This document shows, in pieces, positions 1-7,499 of a DNA stretch of 35,544 bases. The translations under genes were made by a program, and so were the position numbers. This DNA comes from Dehalococcoidia bacterium (GTDB lineage Bacteria > Chloroflexota > Dehalococcoidia > SZUA-161 > SpSt-899). The notes under the pieces were generated by a model. It did not search any database. It saw only the letters and a program-made list of their open reading frames with translations, and had not been told where the DNA came from. Numbering within the stretch: the stretch's first letter is position 1; each line of letters begins with the position of its first letter. Where the stretch lies: the NCBI GenBank assembly GCA_028711995.1, contig JAQTRE010000019.1, forward strand, positions 1 through 35,544, in the 5' to 3' direction.

Positions 1-1
1 A

Positions 2-73
2 TTGGCTGTTCTCATGGAGGATTCTCCCCCTCAATCTGAATCTGAGTTGATTCTACCAGATACGTGGGGGTGA
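2..73 (+). CDS. Possible 3' end of a truncated gene at the window edge
   Basis: A reading frame open from the window edge ends at TGA 71-73 and would encode a 23-residue acidic C-terminus ending LILPDTWG. Its start lies outside the window, so no domain can be named. It could equally be chance. The only support is that it is open to the edge and is followed by hairpin-rich non-coding DNA. Confidence 0.25.
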   Translation: MAVLMEDSPPQSESELILPDTWG

Positions 74-149
74 AGGCATTACAAAATCAGTCAAAGTCGA
101 GGCTGAAATCAAAACTAAACAGCCTCCTCCCCAAAAAGAGGTAATGAAC

Positions 150-216
150 TACCCCGCCGCAAGCTGACGGGGTATCACGCATCAACCCATCATCCCATTC
201 AGCGCGGCAAGCCGCG
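150..216. repeat. Two adjacent REP-like palindromic hairpins
   Basis: The first hairpin pairs TACCCCG (150-156) with CGGGGTA (168-174) around an 11-nt loop. The second is the perfect palindrome CGCGGC-AA-GCCGCG at 203-216. Both carry GC-rich stems with a CAAG-type centre, the look of REP elements or IS200/IS605 ends. No transposase lies next to them. Bases 217-390 hold nothing recognisable except the weak promoter candidate listed below. Confidence 0.5.
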
Positions 217-310
217 GGGAATGCACCCTATCCCTGATTCATGGTAGCCAAGTGGGAATTCCCCATATCAAATTGGTGAATTCCCTCAGCAAAGTTTGTT
301 GCTGGCCCTG

Positions 311-339
311 TTCAAGAGAACTGCCCCGTCTGGTAAATT
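311..339 (+). promoter_or_regulatory. Candidate promoter for the riboswitch transcript
   Basis: TTCAAG (311-316) and TAAATT (334-339) are separated by 17 nt. A transcript would begin near 346 and run into the aptamer at 428. The -35 match is weak; the placement is the main argument. Confidence 0.28.
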
Positions 340-391
340 AGCTCAGAGGAGGATTTCCAGAGCCTCCTCCTTACAATTTCATAGAGAATCC

Positions 392-423
392 AGCCGCTAT
401 CCTCTTTCAGGATATAGCGGCTG
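392..423. repeat. Inverted repeat just upstream of the riboswitch
   Basis: AGCCGCTATCCT and AGGATATAGCGGCT form a long stem with a two-base bulge and a short CTTTC loop. It ends five bases before helix P1 of the aptamer and would form an independent hairpin in the leader. A second pair, GAGGAGG and CCTCCTC, lies at about 346-369. Confidence 0.55.
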
Positions 424-427
424 GGAA

Positions 428-526
428 GATCCGAGAAAGGCAAATCAGGAGAAATCCTGAGACGCAAAACCACGGGCCTGAAGTCCATCCAGGACAAGGC
501 AGCCGGGTTGCCGAAGATCCTCGATC
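428..526 (+). ncRNA. Cyclic di-GMP-I riboswitch (GEMM-I aptamer)
   Basis: The aptamer architecture is visible in order. The P1 strands are GATCCGAG (428-435) and CTCGATC (520-526). AAAGGCAAA follows, then a hairpin CAGGA-GAAA-TCCTG (446-459) whose GNRA tetraloop is the family's docking element. The hallmark AGACGCAAAACC comes next, then GGGCCTGAAG, which opens the third helix (GTCC 483-486 with GGAC 492-495). The receptor-side AAGGC and the conserved AGCCGGGTTGCCGAAG close it. This matches the class I c-di-GMP riboswitch known from leaders of chemotaxis, motility and surface genes. An intrinsic terminator at 558-584 is the probable expression platform, so c-di-GMP would control read-through. 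The next convincing gene is the chemoreceptor at 1173, unusually far away. Confidence 0.88.
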
Positions 527-557
527 AAAGTGCTTATTGGGTTCGCACATTTGCATT

Positions 558-584
558 GGGGTGCCTTTCCGGGCACCCCTTTTT
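558..584 (+). terminator. Intrinsic terminator, probable riboswitch expression platform
   Basis: GGGGTGCC (558-565) pairs perfectly with GGCACCCC (572-579) around TTTCCG and is followed by five T residues (580-584). It sits 31 nt after the aptamer's P1, the normal place for a transcriptional expression platform. Confidence 0.85.
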
Positions 585-1172
585 GTTGGGCAAAAGGGGG
601 GCTTCCATACAGATTTGCACAGATACGATCATGACAAAAACCACGAACGCAGTGAAAAATCAAAACGCCAGGCAACGGACTTCGGGGACGAAGTTGAATG
701 GAATAGCCGGACGATGAGGATGGGAAAATTTGAACTTTAGTAGCCATGCTTACGGATTTCCTGAAAGCGTAAACCCATCGTATGAAACCAGCGATGTGGA
801 CTGGCTGTGCCATCGGAATCGAGTCAACCGGCAAGAACGAGAGAGCGAGAAGGGAAAACGATCAACATGCCCGGAAACTCCAATCGGACGGATGCAGACG
901 CCTGCTCGCAGCTCCACTAGCGATTCACTGATACTGATGCGTAATGGCCCCAGGGATGGAGAGATCATGGCGAAATCCAATCCGGGGGAACTTTCGTAGA
1001 TCATAGCAAATCTTTAAAAATCTTAAGGAAATAGGAAGGAGGAGAACATCGAAAACTGCGGATAAGTCAATAGACAACAAAAACCAAGTGGGACTGTCGA
1101 ACATCTCGGAATGCCCAAAGATGAGCACTCCCCGGTATCAAAACTATCTTGTATAAAGGAGGACAAACGGAA
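585..1172 (+). other. 588-nt leader rich in local hairpins, no convincing gene
   Basis: No reading frame here has a good ribosome binding site or a recognisable product. Local stems are frequent: ACTTCG-GGGA-CGAAGT near 678-695, TTACG and CGTAA near 749-771, and CATCG and CGATG near 777-797. The density suggests a structured untranslated leader, but I cannot assign it to an RNA family. A strong AAAGGAGG precedes the chemoreceptor ATG at its end. Confidence 0.4.
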
Positions 1173-3203
1173 ATGAAAAAGTTGACAAACATGCGAATGA
1201 GCATAAAAGCTAAACTCCTGGGCGGGTTTTTGCTGGTGATTATATTATTTCTGGCTATGTTCAGCCTGGGTTATATGGGGCTAAACACCATGGGCGATAA
1301 GAAAGACGAGATCGTCAAACAGAATGAAATTGCCGTCACCATGGAAAAGATGGATTACGAGGCAGTGGTAGCGTTTTTCTCGGCAATGAACGGAGCGAGT
1401 CCAACCAATCCAATGGCTGCAACCTATCGAGATCTGGCAGCTCAACATAGGACAGTATTCCTGGATATTGTTGATACGCTACGCACTTTATTGCCTCCGG
1501 ATCAGATCGCAGTGCTCAATGACTACGGCGAATTTAGTGAAGCATCGTATGTGGCGGCAGCCAATCCGGCAGGCCTCGATATAAAGGCCATGGCTGAGAG
1601 CCAACAGAAGATGGCAGTCGGCAAAGACACATTAAAGACAAGCACGGCCGACGCTATGCTGGCAGCTCAGAAGAGCGCCGATGATGCCAAGACATCGGCC
1701 ATCATCATGGCCTTGATCATGTCGGCGATCGCTGTAGCACTGGCTATTGTTGTTGGATTCTTCCTCTCCCGCTCCATCGCCAACAACACCAAGAAAGTGG
1801 TCAAAGCGGCTGACCAGATCGCCGATACTGACCTAGTAGCTCTGGCCAGCGCCACTGCGGCCATGTCAGAGGGTGACCTGACTCGATCGGTCTCCGTACA
1901 AACCCAGCCCATCGCCATCAAATCCAATGACGAACTGGGCGATCTGGCCAAATCCTTCAACCGCATGATCGCCCGGCTGTATGAAACCGGCCAGTCCTTC
2001 TCCCTGATGTCCGCCAAGATGAGTGGCCTCATCGGCAAAGTAGCGGAAAACTCTATTCAACTGAGAACTGCTAGCGACCAACTCTCTTCGGCAGCCGAAC
2101 AAGCCGGTTCCGCCACCCAGCAGGTGGCCAGCACCACCCAGCAGATGGCCAAGGGTGCCGGAGATCAGGCCGTCAGCACTCAGGAAACCGCCAAAGCCGT
2201 TGACCAGCTCACCGAAGTCATCTCACAAATCGCCAAGGGGGCTCAGGATCAGGCCAGCGGTGTCCAGAAAGCCACTTCCGCCATCGGAGAAGTGTCCACA
2301 TCATCTCAACAGATGGCCAAGAACGCTATCGGCGCCGCCGATAGCGCCAAGAAGGCCGCCCAGACCGCCAAGACCGGTACAGAAGTCACCAAGAAGACCG
2401 TCGAAGGCATAGAGCGCGTCCGGGATAGCTCCATGGCCGTTTTCCAAAAGATTTCCGAGATGAACAAGAACTCCGAGCAGATCGGCAGAATTGTGGCGGT
2501 GATTGATGATATTGCCGCCCAGACCAACCTCCTGGCTCTCAATGCCGCTATCGAAGCGGCCCGGGCAGGGGAACACGGCCGGGGGTTTGCCGTGGTTGCC
2601 GACGAGGTCAGAAAGCTCGCCGAGCGTTCATCCACCGCCACCAAGGAGATCGCCGCTCTCATTACCGGCATCCAGAGCAACATCGGAGAGTCCGCCAAAG
2701 CCATGGAACAGGGGCAACACGAAGTGGACGAAGGATGCAAGTTTGCCACCCAATCCGGCAAGGCTCTGGAAGAAATTCTGAAGGAGACAACCGAAGCCGC
2801 CAATCAGATCGAGCAGATTTCCAGAGGCGCCCAGCAGGTGAGCAACTCCACCCATGATCTGGTCAGTATCATCGATAGCGTCGGCGCAGTGACCGAGCAG
2901 AGCATGGCCGCCACCGAACAGATGACTGCCAATGCTCAACAAGTGGCCAATGCCATTGAGAACATTGCCGGTATCGCCGAAGAGAACAGCGCAGCAACCC
3001 AGGAGACATCGGCTTCCGCCGAAGAGATGAGTTCCCAGGTAGAGGAGATCGTCGCCGCCTCCCTGTCGCTCAACCAAATGGCCGAGGAACTTCAGACCAC
3101 CGTATCCGTGTTCAAGACCAATGGCCATGGACATGGCACGCACAAAGATATCGCCGGAAGCGAGAAGCTATCGGTCAACGAGAAGGTGTTAGTCCGAAAT
3201 TAA
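1173..3203 (+). CDS. Methyl-accepting chemotaxis protein
   Basis: Transmembrane chemoreceptor of 676 residues. A first membrane helix spans about residues 14-36, followed by a roughly 135-residue extracytoplasmic four-helix-type sensor. A second helix spans about 173-198, then comes a HAMP region to about 270 (it contains [14 protein letters not shown]). The long cytoplasmic coiled coil has its hairpin tip at about 449-485, with [20 protein letters not shown] and [18 protein letters not shown], where CheA and CheW bind. ATG 1173 was chosen over the in-frame TTG 1149 because AAAGGAGG lies just ahead of it. The C-terminus lacks a CheR-docking pentapeptide. The ligand cannot be read from the sequence. 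cheW follows downstream, after a hairpin. A c-di-GMP riboswitch in the same orientation upstream may control it. Confidence 0.95.
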   Translation: MKKLTNMRMSIKAKLLGGFLLVIILFLAMFSLGYMGLNTMGDKKDEIVKQNEIAVTMEKMDYEAVVAFFSAMNGASPTNPMAATYRDLAAQHRTVFLDIVDTLRTLLPPDQIAVLNDYGEFSEASYVAAANPAGLDIKAMAESQQKMAVGKDTLKTSTADAMLAAQKSADDAKTSAIIMALIMSAIAVALAIVVGFFLSRSIANNTKKVVKAADQIADTDLVALASATAAMSEGDLTRSVSVQTQPIAIKSNDELGDLAKSFNRMIARLYETGQSFSLMSAKMSGLIGKVAENSIQLRTASDQLSSAAEQAGSATQQVASTTQQMAKGAGDQAVSTQETAKAVDQLTEVISQIAKGAQDQASGVQKATSAIGEVSTSSQQMAKNAIGAADSAKKAAQTAKTGTEVTKKTVEGIERVRDSSMAVFQKISEMNKNSEQIGRIVAVIDDIAAQTNLLALNAAIEAARAGEHGRGFAVVADEVRKLAERSSTATKEIAALITGIQSNIGESAKAMEQGQHEVDEGCKFATQSGKALEEILKETTEAANQIEQISRGAQQVSNSTHDLVSIIDSVGAVTEQSMAATEQMTANAQQVANAIENIAGIAEENSAATQETSASAEEMSSQVEEIVAASLSLNQMAEELQTTVSVFKTNGHGHGTHKDIAGSEKLSVNEKVLVRN

Positions 3204-3213
3204 GAGAACGTGC

Positions 3214-3242
3214 GGGGAAGGGGACGGAGATTCCCCTTCCCC
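3214..3242 (+). terminator. Intercistronic hairpin between the chemoreceptor and cheW
   Basis: GGGGAAGGGGA (3214-3224) pairs perfectly with TCCCCTTCCCC (3232-3242) around a 7-nt loop. There is no T tract, so it may attenuate or stabilise the message rather than terminate it fully. Confidence 0.55.
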
Positions 3243-3310
3243 CTTCGCCAACCCGAATCCTGACAGATATTGTGCTTAATTACCATCATCTATTAGGGAG
3301 GACAACTGTT

Positions 3311-3835
3311 ATGAACACGAATACCCAAACAAAAGAGGCCGAGCGCCAACTGGTGATCTTCAGCCTGGCCAATGAATCCTACGGCGTGGATATCGGCACG
3401 GTCAATGAAATCATCCGAATGCAGGATATCTCCCGGGTGCCCAGAGCGCCGAATTTTGTCCAAGGGGTCATCAATCTCAGGGGCAAGGTCATTCCCGTGG
3501 TGGACCTGCGCAAGGTTTTCTGCCTTCCTGCCGGGGAGACAAACAGGGAGACCCGCATCGTGGTGGTAGACATTCTGGAACAACACGTCGGTATTATGGT
3601 TGACGCCGTAACGGAGGTGCTGCGCATCTCCGCTGACGCTGTTGAGCCTCCGGCATCGATGATCACCACCGGTGATGCCGATTATCTCCTCGGAATCGCC
3701 AAGCTCGATCACAAGCTCATCACCCTGCTCGACCTGAGCAAAGTCTTCAGCCGAGACCAGGCCAAAAGCTTCGAAGAAGCTGACCTCCCCCAAACCGAGA
3801 AACCCACCCGTCCAATGACCATGGCTAGAGCCTGA
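3311..3835 (+). CDS. cheW: Chemotaxis adaptor protein CheW
   Basis: Cytoplasmic coupling protein of 174 residues that links chemoreceptors to the CheA kinase. The family core is clear: LVIFSLANESYGVDI at the N-terminus, VPRAPNFVQGVINLRGKVIP with VVDLRKVF in the middle, then the second subdomain with VGIMVDAVTEVLRI and a closing LITLLDLSKVF. Length is normal for CheW plus a short tail. ATG 3311 was chosen because AGGGAGG (3296-3302) precedes it; the upstream in-frame GTG at 3272 has no such site. No cheA, cheY or cheR lies in the window, so the rest of the pathway must be elsewhere. Confidence 0.95.
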   Translation: MNTNTQTKEAERQLVIFSLANESYGVDIGTVNEIIRMQDISRVPRAPNFVQGVINLRGKVIPVVDLRKVFCLPAGETNRETRIVVVDILEQHVGIMVDAVTEVLRISADAVEPPASMITTGDADYLLGIAKLDHKLITLLDLSKVFSRDQAKSFEEADLPQTEKPTRPMTMARA

Positions 3836-3843
3836 TGAACTTT

Positions 3844-3883
3844 CTTCCGACAGGGGCGAGGATTTCTCAGCCCTTGTCGGAAG
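3844..3883 (+). terminator. Long hairpin after cheW
   Basis: CTTCCGACAGGGGC (3844-3857) pairs with GCCCTTGTCGGAAG (3870-3883) with one G-T wobble over 14 bp. It starts nine bases after the cheW stop. No T run follows, so termination efficiency is uncertain. Confidence 0.65.
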
Positions 3884-4443
3884 ATTCACCCATCCGAGCC
3901 CGAACCGCCGGAACCCCGACATTTCCCCGTATCCACGCCCAAGACTCCTGCCATTGTGCCAACCAACTGGGTTATGCCGCCTCGTGATGTGAGAAATAGG
4001 CTTACCTATACCCACAGAGTCTTTGCGCCTGGCAATAACCTCCTGGGATGAATGACCAAACTTGCTATCCACACTGCAAATCGTGAGCAAAAATGGAACT
4101 GCGATAATATAGTCACGAAACCGAGCGGTGGAAGGGATAGCGTGAACTCTCATGACAAGTAGACCACAATGTGGAAAGGATCTGGTCGTGTCTCGGATGT
4201 CGCATACAAGATGCTAAAACCCAATTGGATTATCAGAGTGTGGTAGCCTTCCGCACCATCGGATTACCAGGTTGGTCGTATACAATCGTGTCGATCACCT
4301 TGTCCCATATCTTCATGCGAACACAGAAAACTGAAAGCACTTGATTTGCCGGAATCGAAAGCCTTATGCTACGGATAGAAAGTCGCTCGTGACGATTCGA
4401 TCGCTTTCAAGATCAACATTGCCAACAAACACAAAGGAGCCTC
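3884..4443. other. Intergenic region without a recognised gene
   Basis: About 560 nt separate cheW from the metallopeptidase gene. I see no credible coding frame, RNA gene or riboswitch. It presumably holds the promoter of the downstream gene. AAAGGAG at about 4434-4440 is that gene's ribosome binding site. Confidence 0.4.
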
Positions 4444-7383
4444 ATGAACTTCACCAATCAGTTTCAACGACGTTTTGTTCTTGGAATCCTCATCCTGATC
4501 ATCGCCAGTATGATGCTGATCCCGGCGGGGACTATCGCAGCGCAGGATGAGCCGCTGTTTGCCGAAAATGACTGCGACTGTGAAGACTTGGGATGGAAGA
4601 CCAGCGCTGATCACTCCCGATACACAGACTCCGCCAGTTACGAATGGCTGCAAAAGGATTTTGGATTTTCTGCCTCGGAACTCCATTGCGAATATGCCAA
4701 GGGAAAAGGATATGAGCCCCGGCTGAGCCTTTCCATCATACATACCCAGACGCCGGAACAAACCGAGGAACTGGCCAACTACTACTTGGCGCAGGCATCG
4801 AAGACGGCGGATTTCTACGCCCAGAAAGAAGGCTATAACGTCATCGATCACGACGAATCCGAAGTAAGCCGATATTCCCACCTCTCGGTACATAACGATA
4901 CCAGAAGCGGTCTATACTACTACGGCTACCGAGCCATCCTCCACCCGGATAATTTCCTGGTGGTCGTTTCCGGATGGGGATACGAAGCCGATTTCAAAAG
5001 CAAAGAGGATTTCAAGATAGCTTTCGACCGGCTTGAACAGCATGCCATGGCGCTTCTCGGCGACAAGCAGGAAGAGAAAACCGAGGGCACCATCACCGGC
5101 TTCGATATCGGGATGAGCCGGATGCACCTCAGCCTGCTTCACCAAGATGAAATGATGGTCACCACCACCAATGCCTATGGGCGCTATGAATTCCCGGTGA
5201 AGCTGGAGAAGGACGAAGAATATGAACTGACCCTCCATTTTGAATACGTGCGTGAGGGGAAGACGGTTTTCCGGATTCGCTTTCAGGATAATGCCATTCC
5301 TGCCAAAATTGTGCTGCAAATAAAAGGGGACAATATCACCCAGGCATGGCTGGATCTCGGTGGCAATATGTATGGCGAATTGCCGGTTTCCCATATCTCC
5401 CTCTCGGAATTGAAATTGGACGAACTATTAAACTCGGAGGAATTCGCCAGCCTTGTCAGCATGTACATCCACTTTTCCGAAGCACTGGCGTTCTATACCG
5501 ATGGTCTGGGCGTCAAACTGAATTTCCAGCTGCCCATTGAAGTCCACGCTTTTACCGATCCCGAAAGCGAACCCACCGCTTACAACTACGCTCTGGGTAT
5601 GAGTTGGATCAACATCGACGAGGCGAAATCCTATCATTCATCGCCCTATCGGCCCATTCACCGGGAATACCATGAATTCAGTCACTACGTAATGCATGCT
5701 CTCTACGGCGCATTGCCGGTACCGAAAAACCCGCCCGTTCCGGAGATCAATCACGGCGGTTATGCCAATCCCAGCACCTCGGATTCCTTTGTGGAAGGCT
5801 TCGCCATTTTCATGTCCATCATGATGGCCAATAGCCTGGGCGATACCATTCCCCATCCGCCGGTGCGCCTGATGGAACTGATGACGTCCGGCAGAGCCGA
5901 GATGCTCAGAGATTTGGAACCCGATTACCTGGCCTGGGAGAAAAACGGCAAGGCCGAGGAGGTAGCCGTGGCCGCGGTGCTATGGGACCTTGTGGATTCA
6001 GCCCAAGACTACCGGGCTCCCGAAGATGAAGCATTTCGGCGCGAAACGATTGAGACGATGGTCGATTCGGCCTTGCAACAGAACGATGTCAACAACAACG
6101 GGCAGATAGAACGGGATGAATGGATTGCCCACATCTTCTTCATGAGAGCACAAGATTACACTGAGGACGGGGCACTCGATTGGAACGAATGGAATTCGGT
6201 CACACAGGACAGGGCGGACCAGCTGAAAAAGGGAGAACCATTGCCCGATGCCGATGAACTGAATACCTATGTCGATAATGAAATCCTCGGCGTTTATGAC
6301 CTGAACGGAGATCGCACTCTGCAATTCGCCGAGCTGAAAGAACTCCAAATGGCATTATCGGGCAGCGCAGCATCCGTTAACGACACTCTGCTGCAAGAGA
6401 TTTTCAGGAAACTCGATGCCGATGCCAGCAACGGGCTGGCGGGCAAAGAATTGCTGAAATTGGCCGTTACCGATCTTCAGCCCAACCGGATTTGGGAAAC
6501 CTACGACACAGACCGAGATGAAAAGATCAGCAAGGCCGAACTGATACAAATGGCCCCCATCGAATGGAAGTGGATGCAACATCAAGAGAGCAGCGTGACA
6601 GATTACCCGAATCTGCCCCAGGTCATCAGCTCAGACTATCTGTGGCAGGCAACAACCCCCCAGGATGACGACATAGTCAGTATCAGCTTTGAGAAAATCT
6701 GGGGAATTTTGAGCCAATACCATCAGGATTTCACCGCGGTTTACCAGTCTTTGATCAACACGTATCCGGATCAGAAGGACGGCATCGACCAGATATTCAA
6801 GGCCCACGGCTTTTTTGCCGATGTGAATCCTCAAAACCAGAAATGGGACTCCGGGGAAGCTATCGGCCGGGCGGCCGATGCCTCCACTGAGGACAGAAAG
6901 CAGCGCCGAAGCACCCAGGAACTACCGGGACAATTCATCAAGGTGAATAACGAAGTCCCGTATTACAACGTGGCGGTGTTGTTCCCTTTGCAGCCGCACC
7001 TGAGCTACCTTGCCCGAACCGCCAACACTGGCGGATGGGTCTATGTACAGATTCCACCAGAAGCCTATCTGGCACAAATCACAGTGGCGGCTGAGGGCGT
7101 CCAGAGCAATAATCCGCTGACCTTTACTACGCCGCAATTCAACGCCGCCTATGAGGAATCGTTAGCCCAAGGGTATTTTGTGACCCATGACTTTGGAATC
7201 GTAGGGGATATCCCAGCCTTGCCAGCATTCCCGTTCGACGATGCCGACGCAGCCGGCACCAGCAAGGACGAGTCGGCAGAAACAGAATCGGACGGCGGTT
7301 CAAACGCGGCCTTCATCGGCGTCTTGGCGATCATTGTGGTCGCATTGGTTATCGGCACATATTGGTTCATCCGCCGAAAATGA
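4444..7383 (+). CDS. Secreted, membrane-anchored HEFSH metallopeptidase with EF-hand-like loops
   Basis: Protein of 979 residues. It begins with a signal peptide (hydrophobic LGILILIIASMMLIPAG, then IAAQDE) and ends with one membrane helix at about 952-975 and a basic tail, so the bulk faces outward. Residues 410-414 read HEFSH, an HExxH zinc site. DSFVEGFA follows, with Glu451 as likely third ligand, the layout of gluzincin-type peptidases. A carboxypeptidase-regulatory-like beta segment lies at about 217-290. Five acidic EF-hand-like loops start at residues 548, 571, 619, 658 and 688 (for example DVNNNGQIERDE); the second and fourth are imperfect. Calcium probably stabilises or activates it. 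AAAGGAG precedes the ATG. The substrate is unknown. No close named family can be given beyond metallopeptidase. Confidence 0.8.
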   Translation: MNFTNQFQRRFVLGILILIIASMMLIPAGTIAAQDEPLFAENDCDCEDLGWKTSADHSRYTDSASYEWLQKDFGFSASELHCEYAKGKGYEPRLSLSIIHTQTPEQTEELANYYLAQASKTADFYAQKEGYNVIDHDESEVSRYSHLSVHNDTRSGLYYYGYRAILHPDNFLVVVSGWGYEADFKSKEDFKIAFDRLEQHAMALLGDKQEEKTEGTITGFDIGMSRMHLSLLHQDEMMVTTTNAYGRYEFPVKLEKDEEYELTLHFEYVREGKTVFRIRFQDNAIPAKIVLQIKGDNITQAWLDLGGNMYGELPVSHISLSELKLDELLNSEEFASLVSMYIHFSEALAFYTDGLGVKLNFQLPIEVHAFTDPESEPTAYNYALGMSWINIDEAKSYHSSPYRPIHREYHEFSHYVMHALYGALPVPKNPPVPEINHGGYANPSTSDSFVEGFAIFMSIMMANSLGDTIPHPPVRLMELMTSGRAEMLRDLEPDYLAWEKNGKAEEVAVAAVLWDLVDSAQDYRAPEDEAFRRETIETMVDSALQQNDVNNNGQIERDEWIAHIFFMRAQDYTEDGALDWNEWNSVTQDRADQLKKGEPLPDADELNTYVDNEILGVYDLNGDRTLQFAELKELQMALSGSAASVNDTLLQEIFRKLDADASNGLAGKELLKLAVTDLQPNRIWETYDTDRDEKISKAELIQMAPIEWKWMQHQESSVTDYPNLPQVISSDYLWQATTPQDDDIVSISFEKIWGILSQYHQDFTAVYQSLINTYPDQKDGIDQIFKAHGFFADVNPQNQKWDSGEAIGRAADASTEDRKQRRSTQELPGQFIKVNNEVPYYNVAVLFPLQPHLSYLARTANTGGWVYVQIPPEAYLAQITVAAEGVQSNNPLTFTTPQFNAAYEESLAQGYFVTHDFGIVGDIPALPAFPFDDADAAGTSKDESAETESDGGSNAAFIGVLAIIVVALVIGTYWFIRRK

Positions 7384-7499
7384 ATCCTACGGAATGCCTG
7401 AGTCATAAACGGAGGTCTCGTGGCCAGGAGGAAGCCCGAGCCTGTCACTGTTTTGTTCACCGTGTTTTGGCACACTTTTAGCACCTCCCCACATTGATA

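Noticed and set aside
730-999. 89-residue frame in the chemoreceptor leader
   Set aside because: It has no ribosome site and no motif, and the region is dominated by hairpins; more likely non-coding.
3985-4060. Possible second c-di-GMP aptamer on the minus strand (GGCGCAAAGACT)
   Set aside because: Only a GCGCAAAG fragment matches; the GNRA hairpin and the AGCCGGGTTGCC part are missing.
3293-4153. 286-residue frame antisense to cheW
   Set aside because: It runs through cheW and its terminator hairpin on the other strand and lacks any family motif.
7420-7497. 25-codon GTG frame after the metallopeptidase gene
   Set aside because: Spacing from GGAGG to GTG is too short and the product has no helix or motif.
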